Source: Duncaniella sp.
Lineage (GTDB): Bacteria; Bacteroidota; Bacteroidia; Bacteroidales; Muribaculaceae
Direction: 5' to 3'
Length of the DNA stretch: 5,687 nt
Assembly (NCBI GenBank): GCA_022511285.1
Contig: JAFLRW010000120.1
Coordinates: 1-5,687 of the forward strand
Shown here: positions 1-3,884 of the stretch, piece by piece
Layout of the letters: every line of letters begins with the position of its first letter
How positions within the stretch are numbered: the first letter of the stretch is position 1
The notes under the pieces: generated by a model
The model's input: the letters and a program-made list of their open reading frames with translations, nothing else
Database searches by the model: none
Told to the model about the DNA's origin: nothing
Translations under genes and position numbers: made by a program

Positions 1-1191
1 ATGGAGCTGTTTGCCTTCTCTCAGAATGTAGGCGCAGGCCTCCCCCTATGGCTCCCCAAAGGCGCAGCCCTGCGTGACCGTCTTGAGCAGTTTCTCCGCA
101 AGATACAGCGTCGCTACGGCTACCAGCAGGTGATTACCCCCCACATCGGCAACAAGAATCTCTACGTAACCTCAGGCCACTATGCCAAATACGGAAAAGA
201 CTCTTTCCAACCCATACATACCCCTGAGGAAGGTGAGGAGTACCTGCTCAAACCGATGAACTGCCCTCACCACTGCGAGATATTCCGTGCTCTTCCGCGC
301 TCGTATCGCGACCTCCCGCTGCGCCTTGCAGAGTTCGGCACCGTCTACCGCTACGAGCAGAGCGGCGAGCTTCACGGCCTCACCCGTGTGCGTGGTTTCA
401 CGCAGGACGACGCCCACATCTACTGCGCTCCCGACCAGATTAAGGATGAGTTTCTCAAGGTAATGGATATCATCCTCTACATCTTCAAAGCACTTGACTT
501 CAAAAACTACGAAGCCCAAATCTCCTTACGCGATCCTGACCACAAGGAGAAATATATCGGATCAGACGAAAACTGGCATTTAGCCGAGCAGGCCATTATT
601 GAAGCCTGTGCCGAAAAAGGGCTCAATGCTCGCACCGAGCTTGGCGAAGCCGCCTTCTACGGCCCGAAACTCGACTTTATGGTAAAAGACGCCCTCGGCC
701 GCCGCTGGCAGTTGGGCACTATACAGGTGGACTACAATCTCCCCGAGCGTTTCCAACTTGAATACACCGGCTCTGACAATCAGAAACACCGCCCGGTGAT
801 GATTCATCGCGCCCCCTTCGGGTCGATGGAACGATTCGTAGCTGTGCTGTTGGAGCACACTGCCGGCCGATTCCCACTTTGGCTTGCGCCCGAACAGGTG
901 GTAATCCTCCCCATTTCCGAGAAGTTCAACGACTACGCCCGCAGCGTAGCCACCCGCCTCGAAGAAGCAGACATCCGCGTCAGCATCGACGACCGCAACG
1001 AAAAAATCGGACGTAAAATCCGCGATAACGAACTCAAACGAATCCCCTATATGCTCATCGTTGGCGAAAAAGAAGCCGAAAATGACGAAGTTTCCGTAAG
1101 AAAACAGGGCGAAGGTGATAAAGGTTCGATGAAAATTGCTAACTTTGCAGCCGAATTGAATCGTGAAGTCAGCGAGATGACTAATTCATAG
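1..1191 (+). CDS. thrS: Threonyl-tRNA synthetase, C-terminal part (5' end outside window)
   Basis: This cytosolic class II aminoacyl-tRNA synthetase activates threonine with ATP and loads it on tRNA-Thr. The visible 396 residues cover the catalytic core and the C-terminal anticodon-binding domain (from about residue 295, LAPEQV). Motif 2 lies around residues 112-137 (EFGTVYRYEQSG, then RVRGFTQDDAH). Motif 3 is HRAPFGSMERF at 269-279. The three zinc ligands that select threonine are present as Cys88 (in MNCPHH), His139 (DDAH) and His269 (MIHR). Family members are about 640 residues long, so the TGS and editing domains should lie upstream. The ATG at base 1 aligns inside the family, at the E/M-ELF start of the core, and is very probably an internal Met. 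The stop is TAG at 1189-1191. infC follows after 53 nt, the usual thrS-infC order. Identity is certain; only the true start is unseen. Confidence 0.97.
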   Translation: MELFAFSQNVGAGLPLWLPKGAALRDRLEQFLRKIQRRYGYQQVITPHIGNKNLYVTSGHYAKYGKDSFQPIHTPEEGEEYLLKPMNCPHHCEIFRALPRSYRDLPLRLAEFGTVYRYEQSGELHGLTRVRGFTQDDAHIYCAPDQIKDEFLKVMDIILYIFKALDFKNYEAQISLRDPDHKEKYIGSDENWHLAEQAIIEACAEKGLNARTELGEAAFYGPKLDFMVKDALGRRWQLGTIQVDYNLPERFQLEYTGSDNQKHRPVMIHRAPFGSMERFVAVLLEHTAGRFPLWLAPEQVVILPISEKFNDYARSVATRLEEADIRVSIDDRNEKIGRKIRDNELKRIPYMLIVGEKEAENDEVSVRKQGEGDKGSMKIANFAAELNREVSEMTNS

Positions 1192-1244
1192 ACCCACGAC
1201 TCATACATTAACAACTCAAAAAATACTAACATCAAACCCTCTTA

Positions 1245-1838
1245 ATGGAGAAAAAGCCCTTCCATCCACGTCCTCCGCGGCCGGCAGCCGCTACAGGACC
1301 CCGCCGTCCAGCAACCCCAAACCCTCGTGACAAGGATCCCCACGTCACAAACGAGCGTATCACAGCCCGTGAGGTGCGTCTTGTGGGCGACAACGTTGAG
1401 ACAGGCATCTACTCCATTCAGGAGGCCCTGCGCTTGGCTCAGGAGCAGGAGCTCGACCTTGTCGAAATCTCTCCCACCGCCGAGCCCCCGGTGTGTAAGA
1501 TATTGGACTACCAGAAGTTCCTCTATCAGCAAAAAAAACGCCAGAAGGAACAGAAGGCCAAGTCTGTCAAAGTAGTGGTCAAAGAGATACGATTTGGTCC
1601 GCAGACTGACGACCACGACTATAACTTCAAGCTCAAACACGCAGTGGGATTCCTCAAAGAGGGCGCAAAGGTGAAAGCCTATGTCTTCTTCAAAGGGCGC
1701 TCGATTCTATTCAAGGAACAGGGAGAAGTGTTGCTGCTACGTTTTGCAAACGACCTTGAAGAGTTTGGAAAAGTAGACCAGATGCCCATTCTCGAAGGCA
1801 AGCGTATGACCATAATGCTCTCGCCCAAGAAAAAATAA
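1245..1838 (+). CDS. infC: Translation initiation factor IF-3
   Basis: IF3 binds the 30S subunit, keeps it apart from 50S and checks start codon and initiator tRNA pairing. The protein has 197 residues. The N-domain begins near residue 35 (NERITAREVRLVGD) and carries LVEISPTAEPPVCKILDY at about 72-89. A basic linker follows (KKRQKEQKAK, about 97-106), then the C-domain (VKEIRFGPQTDDHDYNFKLKH onward, ending LSPKKK). The first 30 residues are a Pro/Arg-rich tail (9 Pro, 5 Arg) that makes the protein longer than the 180-residue E. coli factor. The ATG at 1245 is the only ATG after an in-frame TAA at 1227-1229. It is a standard codon, unlike the AUU used for autoregulation in E. coli. No Shine-Dalgarno sequence precedes it. 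It sits between thrS and rpmI, the usual setting. Confidence 0.98.
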   Translation: MEKKPFHPRPPRPAAATGPRRPATPNPRDKDPHVTNERITAREVRLVGDNVETGIYSIQEALRLAQEQELDLVEISPTAEPPVCKILDYQKFLYQQKKRQKEQKAKSVKVVVKEIRFGPQTDDHDYNFKLKHAVGFLKEGAKVKAYVFFKGRSILFKEQGEVLLLRFANDLEEFGKVDQMPILEGKRMTIMLSPKKK

Positions 1839-1856
1839 CAATGAAAGAAAGCGCGC

Positions 1857-1890
1857 CGTGTAAGGCCCTGATCGCCTTGCCGGAGCCACG
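1857..1890 (+). promoter_or_regulatory. Possible stem-loop in the infC-rpmI spacer
   Basis: The 83-nt spacer between infC and rpmI contains an inner stem AAGGC (1862-1866) with GCCTT (1874-1878) around a 7-nt loop, enclosed by CGTG (1857-1860) paired with CACG (1887-1890). No T-run follows, so it does not look like a terminator. In other bacteria L20 represses this operon by binding mRNA structure before rpmI or infC, so this could be a leader element. That is inference: the stems are short and I do not recognise a known L20 leader motif. Confidence 0.3.
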
Positions 1891-1921
1891 AATTAAATAA
1901 ATACAAATAACACATTCACAA

Positions 1922-2119
1922 ATGCCAAAGATCAAGACTAACTCCGGTGCCAAAAAGAGGTTCGCCCTTACCGGATCAGGAAAAATCAAGAGAAAACACG
2001 CTTTCAAGAGCCACATCCTGACCAAGAAGACCAAAAAGCAGAAACGCAATCTCACCCACTTCGGATTGGTGAGCCGCGCTGACAAGAGCGCCGTGAAGGA
2101 GCTTCTGGCCATCAAGTAA
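1922..2119 (+). CDS. rpmI: 50S ribosomal protein L35 (bL35)
   Basis: This is a small, very basic protein of the large ribosomal subunit, 65 residues long, the normal family length. It shows the family signature at the N-terminus (MPKIKTNSGAKKRF), a lysine-rich centre (KRKHAFKSHILTKKTKKQKR, residues 24-42 region) and the C-terminal SRADKSAVKELL segment. The start is fixed by the conserved MPK N-terminus. The bases before the ATG are A-rich (CACAAATG) with no Shine-Dalgarno match, as expected in Bacteroidota. It lies 83 nt after infC and 142 nt before rplT. The second gap is wider than is common for this gene pair. Confidence 0.98.
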   Translation: MPKIKTNSGAKKRFALTGSGKIKRKHAFKSHILTKKTKKQKRNLTHFGLVSRADKSAVKELLAIK

Positions 2120-2261
2120 AGGAAACGCAACAAAATCCCGCACTCTCGAAGGTAGAAATTCTCCCTATCAACAACATTTCAATTCGTCAACCGGACGCTC
2201 AGCCCAAAGCGCACAACCCCTCAAAAGGCCACGCCGCTGACATCCACAAAACAACCACAAA
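2120..2261 (+). other. 142-nt non-coding spacer between rpmI and rplT
   Basis: No open reading frame, promoter or terminator is evident here. The stretch is rich in C and A and poor in G, so it should be largely unstructured as RNA. The only pairing I could pick out by eye is a weak 4-bp stem, CGCT (2196-2199) with AGCG (2208-2211), around an 8-nt loop. It ends in an A-rich run immediately before the rplT ATG. It may be a 5' control region for rplT, but nothing in it identifies a known element. Confidence 0.4.
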
Positions 2262-2612
2262 ATGCCAAGATCAGTAAACCACGTAGCTTCAAGAGCTCGC
2301 CGTAAAAAAATCCTCAAACTCACCCGCGGTTACTTCGGCTGCCGCCGCAACGTGTGGACCGTAGCCAAAAACACTTGGGAAAAAGGTCTCACCTACGCTT
2401 ACCGTGACCGCAAAGACAAGAAGCGCAACTTCCGCGCCCTCTGGATTCAGCGTATCAACGCAGCCGCTCGTCTCGAGGACCTCAGCTACAGCAAGCTTAT
2501 GGGGCTCATCCACAAAGCAGGCATCGAGATCAACCGCAAAGTTCTCGCCGACCTCGCTCTCAACAACCCCGCAGCCTTCAAGGCCATTGTTGACAAAGTT
2601 AAAAACGCTTAA
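2262..2612 (+). CDS. rplT: 50S ribosomal protein L20 (bL20)
   Basis: L20 binds 23S rRNA early in assembly of the large subunit, and in several bacteria it also represses its own operon. The protein has 116 residues, full family length. The N-terminus (MPRSVNHVASRARRKKILK) is the basic extension that threads into rRNA. It is followed by TRGYFGCRRNVWTVAKNTWEK (about 21-41), YAYRDRKDKKRNFRALWIQRINAAAR (about 45-70) and the globular C-terminal half with LSYSKLMGLIHKAGIEINRKVLADLA (about 74-99). The start is set by the conserved MPR N-terminus. It is the last gene of the IF3-L35-L20 cluster; 86 nt with a hairpin separate it from rpsF. Confidence 0.98.
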   Translation: MPRSVNHVASRARRKKILKLTRGYFGCRRNVWTVAKNTWEKGLTYAYRDRKDKKRNFRALWIQRINAAARLEDLSYSKLMGLIHKAGIEINRKVLADLALNNPAAFKAIVDKVKNA

Positions 2613-2645
2613 GTCAGCATAGTCAATAGAGACAGCACCCAAACA

Positions 2646-2664
2646 AGCAGCCTTTGCGGCTGCT
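2646..2664 (+). promoter_or_regulatory. 7-bp perfect hairpin in the rpsF leader
   Basis: AGCAGCC (2646-2652) pairs perfectly with GGCTGCT (2658-2664) around the loop TTTGC, 34 nt before the rpsF start. No T-run follows directly (only five T about 16 nt further on), so a strong intrinsic terminator is unlikely. Many bacteria carry an RNA upstream of rpsF that binds the S6-S18 dimer and represses the operon. The position fits that role, but the conserved CCG/ACCG bases of that motif are not present here. It could instead be an attenuator or an mRNA-processing site. Confidence 0.45.
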
Positions 2665-2698
2665 ACAAATACCAAACCATTTTTCAATTCACCAAAAA

Positions 2699-3070
2699 AT
2701 GAACCACTACGAAACCGTTTTCATTTTAACTCCCGTTTTGTCTGACCAGCAGATGAAGGAAGCGGTAGAAAAGTTCGAGAAGGTGCTCACCGACAATGGA
2801 GCATCTATCGTCAACGAAGAGCTCTGGGGCCTTCGTAAGCTTGCCTATCCAATCCAGAAGAAATCTACCGGCTTCTACTCATTGGTAGAATTCGACGGAG
2901 AGCCCACTATCGTCAAGAAGCTCGAAACAGCTTTCCGCCGCGATGAGCGTGTGCTCCGCTTCCTTGTGTTCCGCCTTGACAAGTATGCAGCAGAGTATGC
3001 CGAGAAGCGTCGCAACCGCGCTAAAGCACCCGCAACCACAGTAGCAACCGAAGAAGCAAAGGAGAACTAA
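2699..3070 (+). CDS. rpsF: 30S ribosomal protein S6 (bS6)
   Basis: S6 forms a dimer with S18 on the platform of the 30S subunit, where it binds the central domain of 16S rRNA. The protein has 123 residues. It starts MNHYETVFILTPVLSDQQ, the family's first beta strand, continues with NGASIVNEELWGLRKLAYPIQKKSTGFYSLVEF (about 33-65) and ends the core with RRDERVLRFLVFRLDK (about 80-95). A charged Ala/Glu/Lys tail follows. The ATG at 2699 is chosen because it gives the conserved M-x-YETVFI N-terminus. An upstream in-frame TTG at 2654 would add 15 residues unlike the family and lies inside a hairpin. No Shine-Dalgarno sequence precedes the start (CCAAAAAATG). Only 3 nt separate it from rpsR, and its last codons AAG GAG double as the Shine-Dalgarno sequence of rpsR. 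Confidence 0.97.
   Translation: MNHYETVFILTPVLSDQQMKEAVEKFEKVLTDNGASIVNEELWGLRKLAYPIQKKSTGFYSLVEFDGEPTIVKKLETAFRRDERVLRFLVFRLDKYAAEYAEKRRNRAKAPATTVATEEAKEN
3058..3064 (+). promoter_or_regulatory. Shine-Dalgarno sequence of rpsR (AAAGGAG)
   Basis: Seven bases at 3058-3064 are fully complementary to the anti-SD tail of 16S rRNA (CUCCUUU). They end 9 nt before the rpsR ATG, a workable distance. They lie within the last codons of rpsF (part of GCA, then AAG GAG). infC, rpmI, rplT and rpsF have nothing comparable. rplI has only a weak AGGA at 3360-3363, too close to its ATG. Confidence 0.65.
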
Positions 3071-3073
3071 ACA

Positions 3074-3340
3074 ATGGCACAAGCATCTGAAATTCGTTAC
3101 CTCACTCCCCTGTCGGTGGATGTGAAGAAGAAAAAATATTGCCGTTTCAAACGCAGCGGCATCAAGTATGTCGACTACAAGGATCCCGAGTTCCTCAAAA
3201 AGTTCCTCAACGAACAGGGCAAACTCCTCCCCCGTCGCATCACCGGCACCTCGCTCAAGTTCCAGCGTCGTGTGGCACAGGCCGTGAAGCGTGCTCGCCA
3301 CCTGGCTCTCCTGCCCTACGTAACCGACTTGATGAAATAA
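3074..3340 (+). CDS. rpsR: 30S ribosomal protein S18 (bS18)
   Basis: S18 pairs with S6 on the 30S platform near the 3' end of 16S rRNA. The protein has 88 residues. The family core is complete: KKKKYCRFKRSGIKYVDYKD (residues 18-37), then FLKKFLNEQGKLLPRRITGT (about 40-59) and the C-terminal LKFQRRVAQAVKRARHLALLPYV (about 61-83). The N-terminal MAQxSEIRYLTP segment matches my recall of Bacteroidales S18. It is translated just after rpsF (3-nt gap), consistent with balanced output of the S6-S18 dimer. Unlike its neighbours it has a clear Shine-Dalgarno match upstream. Neither priB nor ssb lies between rpsF and rpsR. Confidence 0.98.
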   Translation: MAQASEIRYLTPLSVDVKKKKYCRFKRSGIKYVDYKDPEFLKKFLNEQGKLLPRRITGTSLKFQRRVAQAVKRARHLALLPYVTDLMK

Positions 3341-3366
3341 TATCACTTTAAAAGCTATCAGGAATT

Positions 3367-3807
3367 ATGAAGATTATTCTCAAAGAAGACATCTCCGGGC
3401 TCGGCTACAAAGATGACATAGTCGAAGTGAAAAACGGCTATGGCCGTAACTACCTCATCCCAACAGGCAAGGCAGTTATCGCCACTGAATCGGCTCTTAA
3501 AGTGCTCGCCGAAAACCAGCGTCAGCGCGCCCACAAGCTCGAGCGCATCAAAGCTGCTGCCGAGGCTCAGGCCGAGACTCTCAAGGACGTTAAACTCACC
3601 ATCGGCGCCAAGACATCGTCGACAGGCACTATCTTCGGTTCTGTCAACGCCATCCAGATTGCCGAAGCTCTCGAGAAACTCGGTCACAATGTTGACCGCA
3701 AGCTCATTGCTCTTGATCCTATCAAAGAAGTGGGCGAATACGAAGCTACTATCAATCTCCACCGCGACGTAACCGTCAAGGTAGCCTTTGAGGTTGTGGC
3801 TGAGTAA
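3367..3807 (+). CDS. rplI: 50S ribosomal protein L9 (bL9)
   Basis: L9 is a dumbbell-shaped large-subunit protein at the base of the L1 stalk; it helps maintain reading frame. The protein has 146 residues, near the usual 148-150. The N-domain is MKIILKEDISGLGYKDDIVEVKNGYGRNYLIPTGKA (1-36), including the rRNA-binding GYGRNYLIP motif at 24-32. A long connecting helix rich in Ala/Glu/Gln/Lys follows (about 41-75). The C-domain carries TGTIFGSVNAIQIAEAL (about 86-102) and ends VTVKVAFEVVAE. The ATG is set by the conserved N-terminus. It is the last gene of the plus-strand cluster, 26 nt after rpsR, with a strong terminator 20 nt after its stop. Confidence 0.98.
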   Translation: MKIILKEDISGLGYKDDIVEVKNGYGRNYLIPTGKAVIATESALKVLAENQRQRAHKLERIKAAAEAQAETLKDVKLTIGAKTSSTGTIFGSVNAIQIAEALEKLGHNVDRKLIALDPIKEVGEYEATINLHRDVTVKVAFEVVAE

Positions 3808-3827
3808 TCACACACTTATCATCTACC

Positions 3828-3873
3828 TAAAAACATCAGGGCTGTCCGAATTCGGACAGCCCTGATGTTTTTA
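3828..3873. terminator. Bidirectional intrinsic terminator in a perfect 46-bp palindrome
   Basis: The two 23-base halves match perfectly, with the centre GAATTC at 3848-3853. The GC-rich stem CATCAGGGCTGTCCG (3834-3848) is flanked by A5 on the left and T5 on the right, so both strands give a stem followed by a U-run. It lies between the rplI stop (3807) and the receptor stop (3885) of two converging genes. It therefore fits a shared terminator for both transcripts. Confidence 0.93.
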
Positions 3874-3884
3874 TTCTCATATTC

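Noticed and set aside
172..858. Two open frames on the minus strand inside thrS (172-519 and 580-858)
   Set aside because: They are antisense to a conserved synthetase core, resemble no family I know and have no start signals. They are codon-bias shadows.
1..1191. A naturally short ThrRS lacking the TGS and editing domains
   Set aside because: The window starts exactly at this codon, and the alignment places it inside a full-length enzyme. Truncation by the window edge is the simpler reading.
1531..1538. Run of eight A in infC (CAA AAA AAA) as a programmed frameshift site
   Set aside because: It encodes Gln-Lys-Lys of the conserved IF3 linker, and the full-length frame is intact on both sides. 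No stimulatory structure or useful alternative product was seen.
1242..1640. 132-codon minus-strand frame inside infC, with valine and leucine runs resembling a membrane segment
   Set aside because: The runs are the reverse reading of Lys/Asp/Glu-rich IF3 codons. IF3 on the plus strand is certain.
1711..2133. 140-codon minus-strand frame with hydrophobic stretches across the infC end and rpmI
   Set aside because: It overlaps two sure genes in antisense; the hydrophobicity comes from reversing lysine-rich ribosomal codons.
2646..2664. Hairpin before rpsF as an intrinsic terminator of the IF3-L20 cluster
   Set aside because: No U-run follows the stem directly, so it was listed as a possible regulatory hairpin instead.
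2654..2698. TTG start that would extend S6 by 15 residues
   Set aside because: The extension does not match the S6 family and begins in the hairpin loop. The ATG at 2699 gives the conserved N-terminus.
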